Positions 7,140-15,714 are shown, counted from the first letter of the stretch. The stretch: DNA of 16,618 nucleotides from Bacteroidales bacterium (GCA_016938095.1 JAFGVG010000099.1:1-16618); one strand, 5' to 3'. Notes: a model not told the origin generated them from the letters alone. A program made the numbers and translations.

Positions 7140-7538
7140 TTATTTGGTTTCCGGACTGGTGGCAAGTATTACCTTGTAATTGTTTTTACGGGCAATGTTC
7201 ATCACATCTACGATAAACTCGATGGGCACTGAGCGGTCGGCATGAACGGCAACAACCGGTTCAGGCGTATTACCCACTTTCTGTCGTAGCAGGGCCTCGA
7301 GTTGCGAAATGTCAACCGGGGTTTTTTCCACATAAAAAATGATATCCCTGGTTATGGATACCGTGGTGATGGGCCGGTTGGTAGTTTGTGTATTGCTTTG
7401 CGGCAGCAAAAGCTTTATAGCGTTTGGCGCAACAAGCGTGGAGGTGAGCATGAAAAACAGCAGCAACAGGAAAATGATGTCGGTCATACCCGCCACGCTG
7501 TAACTCACATCTATTTTATTTCTCGATCGTAAAGCCAT
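7140..7538 (-). CDS. exbD: Biopolymer transporter ExbD
   Basis: Small inner-membrane component (132 aa) of the ExbB-ExbD proton-driven motor that energises TonB. It has a short cytoplasmic N-terminus (1-16), one membrane helix (about 17-37) beginning GMTDIIFLLLLFFML with D20, the equivalent of the proton-carrying Asp25 of E. coli ExbD, and a periplasmic domain (about 42-132) with VVAVHADRSVPIEFIVDVM. Length is normal for the family (about 130-145 aa). It sits between exbB (22 bases upstream) and tonB (8 bases downstream), which makes ExbD rather than TolR the better name. Confidence 0.93.
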   Translation of the reverse strand: MALRSRNKIDVSYSVAGMTDIIFLLLLFFMLTSTLVAPNAIKLLLPQSNTQTTNRPITTVSITRDIIFYVEKTPVDISQLEALLRQKVGNTPEPVVAVHADRSVPIEFIVDVMNIARKNNYKVILATSPETK

Positions 7539-7560
7539 TTTTCAGGGTGAATAAGGTGAG

Positions 7561-8259
7561 TTATTTCTTTACCGGTTCGTTCAGCAAATCCATGAATTCC
7601 ATGGAATAGGATTCGAGCCGGTTTACCAGTTCCTCGACCCTGGAAACCATATAATTATAGGCAAAGAATGAAGGAATGCCAACCAATAATCCTCCCACTG
7701 TGGTAATCAGGGCAATGTAAATACCGTTTGACAGGATGCCAATATCAAGACTGCTGCCGGCACTCGACATGTCCATGAAAGTTTTTACCATACCCAGTAC
7801 CGTACCGAAGAAGCCAAGCATGGGAGCGCCGCCTGCGCATGAAGCCAGCACTGCAAGTCCTTTTTCGAGTTTATAAATTTCCACCTGCCCCACATTTTGT
7901 ATGGCCGTGTTGATGTCGTTTAGCGGTCTGCCAATGCGACTGATACCCTTTTCGATCATGCGGGCAAGGGGATTGCTGGTTGACTGGCAAAGGGCCAGCG
8001 CTGAATCTACTTTTCCATCGTGGATATAGTCTTTTATGCGGTTCATGAAATGCTGATCAATGCGCCCGGCATTGCGCAAGGTCATAAACCTTTCAATAAA
8101 AACATATATGGCTATTAACGATAAAATAGCAATGGGAATCATGACCCAGCCACCCTTAACGGCCAGTTCAAAATACGAAACAGGAGCGTCTTTTGCGGCC
8201 ATGGCTGCGGAAAGGCTGTCCAGACTACTGGCGGGTACATTCTGTAATAAAAGGAGCAT
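7561..8259 (-). CDS. exbB: MotA/TolQ/ExbB proton channel family protein (ExbB)
   Basis: Inner-membrane scaffold of the TonB-energising motor, 232 aa. Helix 1 is about 36-56 (GGWVMIPIAILSLIAIYVF), followed by a long cytoplasmic loop (57-130), helix 2 (about 134-158) with APMLGFFGTVLGM, and helix 3 (about 175-202) with SNGIYIALITTVGGLLVGIP. The channel threonines T153 and T187 match E. coli Thr148 and Thr181, but the position of E. coli Glu176 is Ile182 by eye. The chosen start gives an N-terminal LLLLQ segment and a Ser/Ala-rich stretch, common in ExbB of this phylum; Met20 is a possible alternative. The 84 bases up to the tamB stop hold a near-match -7 element (TAATTTTA on the minus strand, 8282-8289), so it may be transcribed from there or from tamB. 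Confidence 0.92.
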   Translation of the reverse strand: MLLLLQNVPASSLDSLSAAMAAKDAPVSYFELAVKGGWVMIPIAILSLIAIYVFIERFMTLRNAGRIDQHFMNRIKDYIHDGKVDSALALCQSTSNPLARMIEKGISRIGRPLNDINTAIQNVGQVEIYKLEKGLAVLASCAGGAPMLGFFGTVLGMVKTFMDMSSAGSSLDIGILSNGIYIALITTVGGLLVGIPSFFAYNYMVSRVEELVNRLESYSMEFMDLLNEPVKK

Positions 8260-8343
8260 AGCAGGAATATTTTAATTTTGCTAAAATTATATAAACGCTG
8301 AATACCGGACTTTATTTTTTCGCGATAATTATTAACCATGTAT

Positions 8344-11300
8344 TTAAGGTTTCTGTGCCGGCTCTTGGGGTGGTTTCTCCTGCTTTTTACCCCCCAGGAA
8401 TCTGAAATACCGGCGCAGTAATTCGCCAAATGTGTCAAATTCTTCCTTGTAGGTAAAGCCAAAGCCCTGGGTGTAGGGCGAGTGCTCGTATAGCAGGTCG
8501 TTGTTGGCATGGTTGTATGTTTTGAGCTTAACCTTGCCGTTGGAGGTGAGTGTATAATCGATATCGAATTCACCTACAAGGTCTTTCCGGGCTGCAGCAG
8601 CAGCATTGGTGGCGTAATCGACGCTGCCGTTGATGGTCAGCCGGTCGTTGAACATTTGGTACGACAAGGCAAATTGCACTTCATCGCTTTTCATCTCGCG
8701 GTCGGAACGATAATTGAAATCCACATCCACGTCGCTGATAATCTGCGAAAGCCAGTTGCTCAGCTGATTCGACAAAAATTCACTTGCGCTCACACCGGCT
8801 GCGCCAGAATAGGGCGAAGCGGTGGAAGTGCCTGCGGATTGTACGGAACGGTTAGCATCGAAGTAAAACCGGTTCAGGGTGAGCAACGATATGAACTGTT
8901 TGTTGAGTTCATCACTGGAGGCGATATGTCCGTTTACGCGCAGACGGATCGACTCGTCGGCATATGGAAGATGTATGTCGTACTTCACATCGGGCGACAT
9001 CAGTTTTCCTGTCATGGTAATGCGGTCGTCCACCACTACCCTGGGCTGATCTTTAGTGCCCAGCAGGTCGTTAAGCGAAGCCCTGGTTCGGTAATAGGCC
9101 ACTATGTTTATGGTGGCATCGAGCGGGTCGCCGTTCCACCTGATCTGCCCCCCGGGCTCAATGGTCAACGGCTTGTTAATGATGTTCTGTAGGGTAAACA
9201 GGTAATTACCTTCTTCAATGGTATAATCGCCATACATCAGGAAGTTCCCGGAAGTGTTGATTTTCATGTCGAGGTTGCCGGTTCCCCTTCCCCGGATGAT
9301 GTCCCCGAGCTTGGGATCGAAAATGATCTGCACCTCGGCTTCGGGGGTGACCTCGAGGGCCATATTGATCTGCAAACCCGAAAGGTCTACCTGGTAATCG
9401 GAGGTGAGGGCCGTTTTATCTGAATCGTCTTCCCTGCTGTGGTCAACGGCTATAAAGGGATATTCGTTCAGCTCACCTGTGTTCGAGAGGGGTATATTCA
9501 CCCTGGTGTTTTTAACGGTGCGGGCCGAAATATCCATCACCATGTTTTTGGGCTGCCCTGTAATTTTAACAAGACCTGTGGCATAGGCTGTCCCGTAAAA
9601 CAACTTATTGTCGGCTGCCGACGTATTCAGACACATGAACTCCCGCGGACGGATAGTCAGGTCAAAGTTGAAATCTTTAAGGTACCTGTTACGGATGGCT
9701 CCGTTAAGAAGGGCAGTGTTTCCGCCTGCGTCGTAAATGCTGATGTCCCTGAACAGAATATTGTTATTTTCAACCTGTATGTTATCACTGAAACTATACC
9801 GTGTTTTCAGGTAATTTACCAGTAATGAGGTTTTCTGCAGGCTGATTTCGCCGTTGAGAACAGGTTTGGCAATGGTACCGGTCAGGGAAGCTTTCCCCGA
9901 TGCTATTCCTCTCAGATCGCTGAAGATCCCCCTGACATAAGGATTGAAAACGTTGAGACGGAATTTTTCCATTTCGAGGTTAAACGAAAGCCGGCCTTGT
10001 TCAGCAGGTATGTATTCGCCCCTGATGTTAAAAGTTTTTAGTTTATCGCGCAGGGCAAAGGCATCCACCAGCAATGCCTTGCGCTTGTCGTCCCATTCCG
10101 AACTGATTTGTGTGTTTCCCAGCATTTCCCTGTTAACGGCAAGGCTGTCGATTTGCATGAGACTGGTAAAAAGCGGACTGCTGTATAGATTTGACAGGGT
10201 TGCTTTACCGTTGAGAATGCCACCGAGTTCAAAGCCTGTGGCAACCAATACACCATTGAGGTTTCCCAGGTTGAAGTGGCTGAAATTGATGTGAAGTTCA
10301 TCCTCCGGGTTTTCCGAAACCAGCCCTTCCATCAGAAAGAGGTCGTTGTTGTGTTTCACCGATATGTTGTTGAGACTGATGGCATTGCTGTCGATGGTAA
10401 TTTTTCCTGGCTGCACTGTCCATAATGTATCGTTGGTGATAAACGATGAAGGGCTGAAATTCAGCTCCCAAATGGGGTTGTCCCTTCCGTTCGGTCTTGA
10501 TACTTTGGCAAGTGCATTGATGGCGCCTCTGTACTGCAGATCCTGCCAGTTGTTCCAGCGAACATGCACACCGGCAGTGTCTGTTCCTGCATTGGCAAAC
10601 AGGGTGAAGTTTTCGAGTTCTATGCTGTTGCCAAGCACAATGCTTTTGCCGCCGGCTTCCATTTGCAGCAAGTCAGGGCCGCCTTCCATTACCAGGTTGA
10701 GGTTGTTCCATAGCAAACTTCCGGCTTTTGCGTAGGCAGTTTGAAGGTAAAGCTTCAACTGATGGTTTTCAGGTTCAAAGCTGAGATTCAGGGTGCTGTT
10801 CTCTGCAATCTCATAGCCGGGCATGAAAAAATCGAGCAAGGGCCCGGCATTTTTTATGGTTGATTTGAAATCGATTGTGTTATTCAGCCGGGCGGCAACA
10901 GCTGTTGAGGAATCAATCATCGACGGAAGATAAGCATGGAGGAATTTACGCAATGTTTCACCCGAACGTGTGAGTTCGAAGTCACCATCGAGGTCAGCAT
11001 CCAGGAAATCAGATCTGAGCTTGAGGTGATTATTACCTGAGGCACTGGCCGATAGCAGCCTTAGGTCGTAAACCTGCAATTGTTTGTCCTTCTTTACAAA
11101 TAAAGAATTCAAAACCTTGATTTCGCCGTTGAGACTGTTAAGCGACCTGCCCTGTGCGTTGGCGATCAGGTAACACGATACCCTGAAGTCGGGATCGGAC
11201 CGGTCGATATTCAGGGCATATAAATTGGCATCGGTAATGTTGGCGGTGAAATCAAAAGAGGGAATGGAATCTGTGAAGTTTACCTTACCCAAAAACTCAA

Positions 11301-12816
11301 GGTCGACATTCGGATCCTTCACATTTATGGATCCATTGAAGGTTTTTTGTTTCAGATCGCCTGAAATGGAAATATTGGTATAATCGTATTGCCGGAACCC
11401 GACATGCTCAATGTTGCCCTTGAGTGAGGCTGTAATGGATTTACCGCCAAGGGTGGCACCACTTATGCTTGCCGTAAGGCTTATATTGCCAATGCTTTTG
11501 GGACTATCCAACAGCATACCCAGGTTAAAGTCGTGTGCTTTTATTTTTCCGTCGAAGCTAAGCATGTTAAGGGTATCAGGCCGGAATAACAGGTCGGTGT
11601 TAATGGTGCCCAGGCTGGTGTTTAATTTCCCGTAGGCTACAAAATCGTTGACAAAGCCGGTAAAATTTCCTGTGTAGGAAATGCGCCCCAGTTTGTTTAC
11701 TATCTCCGGCAGGTTCAATGCACGGGGTGCGGCCGTCAGCATTTTTTCGATATCGCCGGCTGTGGTCGACAATTCACGGATATCCGCCAGGATAAAGGTC
11801 TCGTTTATCGCCGGCAGACCATTAAACTGAAGATTGCCGGAGAGCTTCGACTGATCGCCAAAACCTACGGTCAGGTTTTTTCCCTTAACATTGTTAAGAC
11901 GTCCGTTTACCGATCCCGAAACGGACACACGTTGATGAAACGATTTGAAAACAGGTGCAAAATACCCGATCTCGGCCATATCGATGGTGGAAGGGTTAAG
12001 TTGGATATTCATGACAACGGAATTTCCGAAGGCCCCTGCTTTAAACGCCTTATAGTTGGGAAACCGCATGGTAATTTCATCACCCGAGATTCGTGATTTA
12101 GCTGTTTCGATATTTAGACTGCGAAAAGACAGGAAGGTTTTAAACTGGCTGAAATCACATGACATATTACGGATAATAAGTCCGCTTTTTTCTTTCAGAC
12201 TGAGGGACGCAACAACAAAGGACAGACTATCGGGAGAAGGTTTGAAACGCTTTAAATCGGCACGGATGTCCGTGGCTTCGATGTCGGTGAAATTCATACC
12301 GTATTCTTTTGGCTCGTAGAAATGGTTTTTAAGACTGAATCGTGTATTTCTTACCTTGATATTGTTGAATTTCACTTTCCATCCGTCCTGTTTTTTTCCA
12401 TCACCTTTCAACTGGTCGATGAAATAGGCCAGGTTAAGGTTGGAGGCTGAGTCGATAGCCAGTGCAAGATATCCGTTGTTGAGGTTGATGCTCCCCAGGG
12501 AGACTTCTTTTCGCCAGGGATTGATATACCGGATGCCGGCCGTAACGGTTCCGGCATATATTAAAGTATCACCATCGAAATCCTGCAGGTAAACCCCCGA
12601 TAGCCTCACCCGGTAGAAAAATGACATATCGATTTTGTCGATGGTGAAAACGGTTTGAAATTGTTCCGATACTTTTTGCATGACCGTGTTTACCGCACGG
12701 GTTTGCACTTTACTGCTCTGGAGCAAAAGAAAGCCGCTTGCCGGAATGGCAAAAACAACCAACAGGAGAATAACGGTTGATTGTACAATCTTTTTAATAA
12801 TTTTGCGGCTTTGCAT
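8344..12816 (-). CDS. tamB: TamB-like translocation/assembly module protein (DUF490)
   Basis: Very large envelope protein (1490 aa) of the TamB/AsmA-like superfamily, anchored in the inner membrane by an N-terminal helix (about residues 13-32, VILLLVVFAIPASGFLLL after KK) and predicted to stretch across the periplasm as a long beta-taco groove. Relatives help lipids reach the outer membrane or help insert outer-membrane proteins. The body is repetitive beta-sheet with an AsmA-like start (KIDMSFFYRVRLSGVYLQDF). The C-terminal TamB domain (about 1090-1480) has GDYTIEEGNYLFTLQNII, PGGQIRWNGDPLDATINI and the DIHLP segment, ending in a Lys/Pro/Gln-rich tail. The frame is open to an ATG at 12921, but that would overlap tsaD by 46 bases and add a non-signal-like leader, so ATG at 12816 (MQSRKIIKK) is preferred. 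It is divergent from tsaD. No TamA/TamL partner is in the window. exbB follows after 84 bases. Confidence 0.92.
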   Translation of the reverse strand: MQSRKIIKKIVQSTVILLLVVFAIPASGFLLLQSSKVQTRAVNTVMQKVSEQFQTVFTIDKIDMSFFYRVRLSGVYLQDFDGDTLIYAGTVTAGIRYINPWRKEVSLGSINLNNGYLALAIDSASNLNLAYFIDQLKGDGKKQDGWKVKFNNIKVRNTRFSLKNHFYEPKEYGMNFTDIEATDIRADLKRFKPSPDSLSFVVASLSLKEKSGLIIRNMSCDFSQFKTFLSFRSLNIETAKSRISGDEITMRFPNYKAFKAGAFGNSVVMNIQLNPSTIDMAEIGYFAPVFKSFHQRVSVSGSVNGRLNNVKGKNLTVGFGDQSKLSGNLQFNGLPAINETFILADIRELSTTAGDIEKMLTAAPRALNLPEIVNKLGRISYTGNFTGFVNDFVAYGKLNTSLGTINTDLLFRPDTLNMLSFDGKIKAHDFNLGMLLDSPKSIGNISLTASISGATLGGKSITASLKGNIEHVGFRQYDYTNISISGDLKQKTFNGSINVKDPNVDLEFLGKVNFTDSIPSFDFTANITDANLYALNIDRSDPDFRVSCYLIANAQGRSLNSLNGEIKVLNSLFVKKDKQLQVYDLRLLSASASGNNHLKLRSDFLDADLDGDFELTRSGETLRKFLHAYLPSMIDSSTAVAARLNNTIDFKSTIKNAGPLLDFFMPGYEIAENSTLNLSFEPENHQLKLYLQTAYAKAGSLLWNNLNLVMEGGPDLLQMEAGGKSIVLGNSIELENFTLFANAGTDTAGVHVRWNNWQDLQYRGAINALAKVSRPNGRDNPIWELNFSPSSFITNDTLWTVQPGKITIDSNAISLNNISVKHNNDLFLMEGLVSENPEDELHINFSHFNLGNLNGVLVATGFELGGILNGKATLSNLYSSPLFTSLMQIDSLAVNREMLGNTQISSEWDDKRKALLVDAFALRDKLKTFNIRGEYIPAEQGRLSFNLEMEKFRLNVFNPYVRGIFSDLRGIASGKASLTGTIAKPVLNGEISLQKTSLLVNYLKTRYSFSDNIQVENNNILFRDISIYDAGGNTALLNGAIRNRYLKDFNFDLTIRPREFMCLNTSAADNKLFYGTAYATGLVKITGQPKNMVMDISARTVKNTRVNIPLSNTGELNEYPFIAVDHSREDDSDKTALTSDYQVDLSGLQINMALEVTPEAEVQIIFDPKLGDIIRGRGTGNLDMKINTSGNFLMYGDYTIEEGNYLFTLQNIINKPLTIEPGGQIRWNGDPLDATINIVAYYRTRASLNDLLGTKDQPRVVVDDRITMTGKLMSPDVKYDIHLPYADESIRLRVNGHIASSDELNKQFISLLTLNRFYFDANRSVQSAGTSTASPYSGAAGVSASEFLSNQLSNWLSQIISDVDVDFNYRSDREMKSDEVQFALSYQMFNDRLTINGSVDYATNAAAAARKDLVGEFDIDYTLTSNGKVKLKTYNHANNDLLYEHSPYTQGFGFTYKEEFDTFGELLRRYFRFLGGKKQEKPPQEPAQKP

Positions 12817-12875
12817 ACTTACACAACGCCAAAATTGCAAAAAAAGTTTAAACCGGCCTAATATATAGGGTGTAA
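12817..12875. promoter_or_regulatory. Divergent promoter region between tamB and tsaD
   Basis: These 59 bases must serve both divergent genes. They contain A/T tracts, a GTTTAAAC palindrome (12848-12855) and TTTTTTTG and CAATTTTG on the minus strand, each one base from a TAnnTTTG element. No convincing paired -33/-7 set was found for either direction, so the promoter positions are unresolved. Confidence 0.4.
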
Positions 12876-13901
12876 ATGAAGGGGATAATACTGGGAATAG
12901 AGTCGTCGTGCGATGATACATCGGCTGCGGTTATAGAGGACGGTTTCCTGCTGGCTAACAAAATTGCCAACCAGCAGGTTCATCGCGAGTTTGGGGGAGT
13001 TGTTCCGGAACTGGCATCACGTGCACATCAACAAAATATTATTCCTGTTGTAGAATCGGCCCTGTACGAAGCCGGTAAAAAGCCCGGCGACATTGATGCC
13101 ATAGCCTATACCCGGGGGCCCGGATTAATGGGCGCTTTACTGGTAGGATCATCATTTGCCAAGGGTTTATCGCTTGCCCTGGATGTCCCGCTTATCGATG
13201 TAAATCATCTTCAGGCTCACATTCTCTCGGTATTTCTCCGGCGTAAGGATGAGGAGAAAGCAATGCCGCAATTTCCATTCCTTTGTCTGCTGGTTTCGGG
13301 CGGGCATACGCAACTGGTGATCATGAAAGACCACCTTTCAATGGAGATCATTGGCCAGACCATTGATGATGCCGCCGGTGAGGCATTCGATAAATGTGCC
13401 AAAATAATGGGACTGCCATACCCCGGTGGGCCATTAATTGACAAGCTAGCTGCAGAAGGTAACCCCAACGCTTACAATTTTGCCAGGGCAGCCCTTAAAG
13501 GTCTTGATTTCAGCTTCAGCGGATTAAAAACTTCGTTTCTCTACTTTCTCAGGGACAGGGTAAGGGAGGATGAGCATTTTACAGAACACCATAAAGCCGA
13601 CCTGTGTGCTTCGGTGCAGCATGCGATAATTGATTCGCTCACCCGGAAACTGGTGAAAGCCGCCAGGGAAACTGGCATCAGCGAGATTGCCATTGCAGGA
13701 GGTGTTTCGGCTAATTCAGGCCTCCGGAATGCCGTATATAAGCTTGGCAAACAAAAGAACTGGCAGGTATATATCCCCGAAATAAGTTATGCAACCGACA
13801 ATGCAGCCATGATTGCCATAACCGGTTATTTCAAGTTTCTGGAGGGTAGTTTTTCGTCGCAGCATGTTACACCGGTGGCACGGTTTGATCAGCTGGACTG
13901 A
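12876..13901 (+). CDS. tsaD: tRNA N6-adenosine threonylcarbamoyltransferase TsaD
   Basis: Cytosolic enzyme (Kae1/YgjD/Gcp family) that transfers the threonylcarbamoyl group from TC-AMP to A37 of tRNAs reading ANN codons, working with TsaB, TsaE and TsaC (none in the window). 341 aa, normal length. Motifs: GIESSCDDTSAAV (7-19), HLQAH with metal ligands H111 and H115, SGGHTQL (141-147), GEAFDKCAKIMGLPYPGGP (168-186), SFSGLKT (213-219), AGGVSANSGLR (274-284) and ATDNAAMIA with metal ligand D308. All key residues are present. ATG at 12876 places GIESSC where expected in the family. It is transcribed away from tamB and followed by a 295-base gap, so it is probably monocistronic. Confidence 0.98.
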   Translation: MKGIILGIESSCDDTSAAVIEDGFLLANKIANQQVHREFGGVVPELASRAHQQNIIPVVESALYEAGKKPGDIDAIAYTRGPGLMGALLVGSSFAKGLSLALDVPLIDVNHLQAHILSVFLRRKDEEKAMPQFPFLCLLVSGGHTQLVIMKDHLSMEIIGQTIDDAAGEAFDKCAKIMGLPYPGGPLIDKLAAEGNPNAYNFARAALKGLDFSFSGLKTSFLYFLRDRVREDEHFTEHHKADLCASVQHAIIDSLTRKLVKAARETGISEIAIAGGVSANSGLRNAVYKLGKQKNWQVYIPEISYATDNAAMIAITGYFKFLEGSFSSQHVTPVARFDQLD

Positions 13902-14007
13902 AATCTCTTCGAGTTCGTCAATTTATTCCTGCTATTGGTCAATTTTAATCCGTCCCAAATACTTATGAACAATCAGTTGTACCTTTCGGGTCACTTGACT
14001 GATGCAT

Positions 14008-14019
14008 AAATCCGGATTT
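14008..14019. repeat. 12-bp perfect palindrome AAATCCGGATTT
   Basis: Exact dyad about 180 bases upstream of the SiaC-family gene and 107 bases after the tsaD stop. It could be a protein-binding dyad or chance in AT-rich spacer; no second copy was noticed nearby. Confidence 0.4.
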
Positions 14020-14087
14020 TCATCCTTAAAATCCTTAAGGTTTTGGCATCATGAATTTGACAAAAGGGCCCGGTAACTTTGAGAATA

Positions 14088-14107
14088 TTGTTATAAATTT
14101 GTTATAA
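14088..14107 (+). promoter_or_regulatory. Possible promoter of the SiaC-family gene in an 11-bp-period direct repeat
   Basis: TAAATTTG at 14094-14101 matches TAnnTTTG exactly and bridges two copies of TTGTTATAA (14088-14096, 14099-14107). The nearest TTTG upstream (14078-14081) is only 12 bases away, short of the usual spacing of about 19, so the call is weak. It would give a leader of about 90 bases containing the hairpin at 14111-14128. Confidence 0.3.
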
Positions 14108-14196
14108 GTGTGTGTTTTTGCCAACACAGGGTAACATTTTCAGCTTACGGGCGTATTATTATGCTACCGGAGTATTTGTTTCTATTGCATTAATTT

Positions 14197-14571
14197 ATGG
14201 ATAATCTGCTGATTGAGAGTACAAAAAAAACACCTGAAGTTTCCTTTCATACCGATGGCAGGATGCGGATCAGCGGACGTTCCATTCCGGAGGATGCCTC
14301 AAAGTTCTACGATGAGTTATTTGAATGGGTATATTACTATTGCCAGCAACCTCCGGAATCCACTACCATGGATATTGAACTTGAATATTTCAACAGTGGA
14401 TCCTCAAAAGCTTTACTGCATATACTCAGAGCGCTTTCGGATATTCTAAAAAAAGGCAATAAGCTTACCATTAACTGGTATTACGAGGAAGGGGACGATG
14501 ATATCCTGGAAAGGGGTGAATACTATGAATCGATCCTTGAGGTTAAGTTCAATTTCATTCAAACCGATTAA
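14197..14571 (+). CDS. DUF1987 / SiaC-family regulatory phosphoprotein
   Basis: Small soluble protein of 124 aa, full length for the family. In Pseudomonas aeruginosa the homologue SiaC is phosphorylated by kinase SiaB, dephosphorylated by the PP2C phosphatase SiaA, and when unphosphorylated binds and activates the diguanylate cyclase SiaD. Seen here: the N-terminal TPEVSF strand (12-17), GRSIPEDASKFYDELFEWV (27-45), and the core ELEYFNSGSSKALLHIL (61-77). Ser67 in FNSGSSK is at the place I take to be the phosphorylated Thr68 of SiaC. The C-terminal half has INWYYEEGDDDILERGEYYE, typical of the family. No siaA or siaB lies in the window. It is convergent with the AI-2E-family gene, 15 bases between stops, and 1.1 kb from the cyclase-HD gene. 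Family assignment is strong; partner and signal are unknown. Confidence 0.88.
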   Translation: MDNLLIESTKKTPEVSFHTDGRMRISGRSIPEDASKFYDELFEWVYYYCQQPPESTTMDIELEYFNSGSSKALLHILRALSDILKKGNKLTINWYYEEGDDDILERGEYYESILEVKFNFIQTD

Positions 14572-14586
14572 CGCCTAAACGGTCTT

Positions 14587-15696
14587 TTACATTCGCTTTC
14601 TCCATTTTGTTCGGATGGTTTTGAAGAATCGGTTCATATTTTCCACCGTTAATTCGTGCCGTTTGGTACCCCGGGTACCCAGCAGAAAAGCGTAAGGCTG
14701 CATACCCGGCAGTTTTTTCAGCACTATGTTAAGCATGGCCAAAAAGGGTATGGTGACCAGCATGCCAGGAATACCCCATATCATGGCACCTCCAATGAGC
14801 CCCAGTATTATTACAAAGGGATTAATGCGTATGTTATTGCCGACAATATTGGGCGACAGAATATTGTTTTCGGTAAAATGCACAATATAAACCCATACAG
14901 CAATGCGCAGGGGGTATATCATTGAATCTTCGGTGAGCAGCGCAAAAATAAAAGGTATGGAACCACCTATGAAGTTACCGAAGTAGGGAATAAAGCTGAA
15001 CAGGGCCGAAATAACACCCAGTAGCAATGAGTATTTGATACCGATGAGCAATAGTCCCATGGAATTGAAAAAGCAAAGTATAATAACCACGGTGGTAACG
15101 CCAAGCATGTAGCGGGTAACTACAGTGGCAATTTCACGCAGAACCTGTATGGCTACCTGGCGGTTTTGACGTCCTGCAATTTTCAGGTAGAAATAAGCAA
15201 ATTTAGTACGGTAGTAAAGAAAGAGGAAAATATACACCGGCTGCATTAATATAACAAATAAGGTACCTGTTGTGGCGGTAAAAACATTGCCGGACTGTGT
15301 TCCCAAATCGAATAAGCGTGATAGCAGGAAGTTTTTGATTCTTTCGGCAGGTATGCCAAATTCACTTTCGATATAAACCTGCAGGTTTTCAATATGTCCC
15401 ACGGCTTTCTCCCTGAACGATGGCAATTCGTCCATGAAAAAATTGATGCGCTTGAGCACGAAAATGGCGAGAAACGCAAAAAGTATCATAAAACCCAATA
15501 AGGGCAGAAGAATGGAAAATATCCTGGGAACGCCTTTTTTCTCGAGATAGTTGACAATGGGATAAAGCATGTATGACAGCAGAATGCCAAAGGCCAGGGG
15601 ATATAGGAACTGCTTGGCCATAATAAGGCCGTAAATCAGCAGTATTGCGGCCAGCAGGAAGTAAGTCAGCCGCATTCCGGGGTACTTTCCATCCAT
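14587..15696 (-). CDS. AI-2E transporter family (PerM/YdiK-like) membrane protein
   Basis: Inner-membrane protein of 369 aa with about eight helices: pairs near 10-50 and 58-82, a soluble region at about 83-140, and a helical bundle at about 142-165 and 195-330. Family marks are the SYMLYPIVNYLEKKG segment (41-55), FIPYFGNFIGGSIPFIFALL (235-254) and the C-terminal NIVGNNIRINPFVIILGLI and WGIPGMLVTIPFLAMLNIV. Members include E. coli TqsA (AI-2 export) and PerM, and several act as Na+/H+ antiporters, so the AI-2 label should not be taken as a function. A basic tail ends in RTKWRKRM. The start at 15696 is 18 bases after the stop of the cyclase-HD gene, implying one operon; Met8 is a possible later start. 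Confidence 0.9.
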   Translation of the reverse strand: MDGKYPGMRLTYFLLAAILLIYGLIMAKQFLYPLAFGILLSYMLYPIVNYLEKKGVPRIFSILLPLLGFMILFAFLAIFVLKRINFFMDELPSFREKAVGHIENLQVYIESEFGIPAERIKNFLLSRLFDLGTQSGNVFTATTGTLFVILMQPVYIFLFLYYRTKFAYFYLKIAGRQNRQVAIQVLREIATVVTRYMLGVTTVVIILCFFNSMGLLLIGIKYSLLLGVISALFSFIPYFGNFIGGSIPFIFALLTEDSMIYPLRIAVWVYIVHFTENNILSPNIVGNNIRINPFVIILGLIGGAMIWGIPGMLVTIPFLAMLNIVLKKLPGMQPYAFLLGTRGTKRHELTVENMNRFFKTIRTKWRKRM

Positions 15697-15714
15697 GCTA
15701 TGTGGTTTTTACCA

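Larger units (their letters stand above)
13902..14196. other. Non-coding gap between tsaD and the SiaC-family gene
   Basis: 295 bases without a credible gene. It contains a 12-bp perfect palindrome AAATCCGGATTT (14008-14019), CCTTAAGG (14033-14040), a 9-bp direct repeat TTGTTATAA at 14088-14096 and 14099-14107 (period 11), a possible -7 element inside that repeat, and a 6-bp hairpin (14111-14128). No clear intrinsic terminator for tsaD was seen. Confidence 0.6.

Noticed and set aside
8509..9192. Plus-strand 227-codon frame inside the TamB-like gene
   Set aside because: It is fully antisense to a conserved DUF490 coding region and shows no recognisable domain; a shadow of codon bias.
12817..12921. 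N-terminal extension of the TamB-like frame to ATG at 12921
   Set aside because: It would overlap the start of tsaD on the other strand by 46 bases and places 35 non-signal-like residues before the membrane anchor; ATG at 12816 gives a normal basic-plus-hydrophobic N-terminus.
14051..14107. 18-codon ORF (ATG AAT TTG ... TAA) upstream of the SiaC-family gene
   Set aside because: Too short to support, its end coincides with the direct repeat, and no initiation signal is seen.
14560..14590. Bidirectional terminator from ACCG/CGGT between the SiaC-family and AI-2E-family genes
   Set aside because: Only a 4-bp stem with a 13-base loop before CTTTT; too weak to call.
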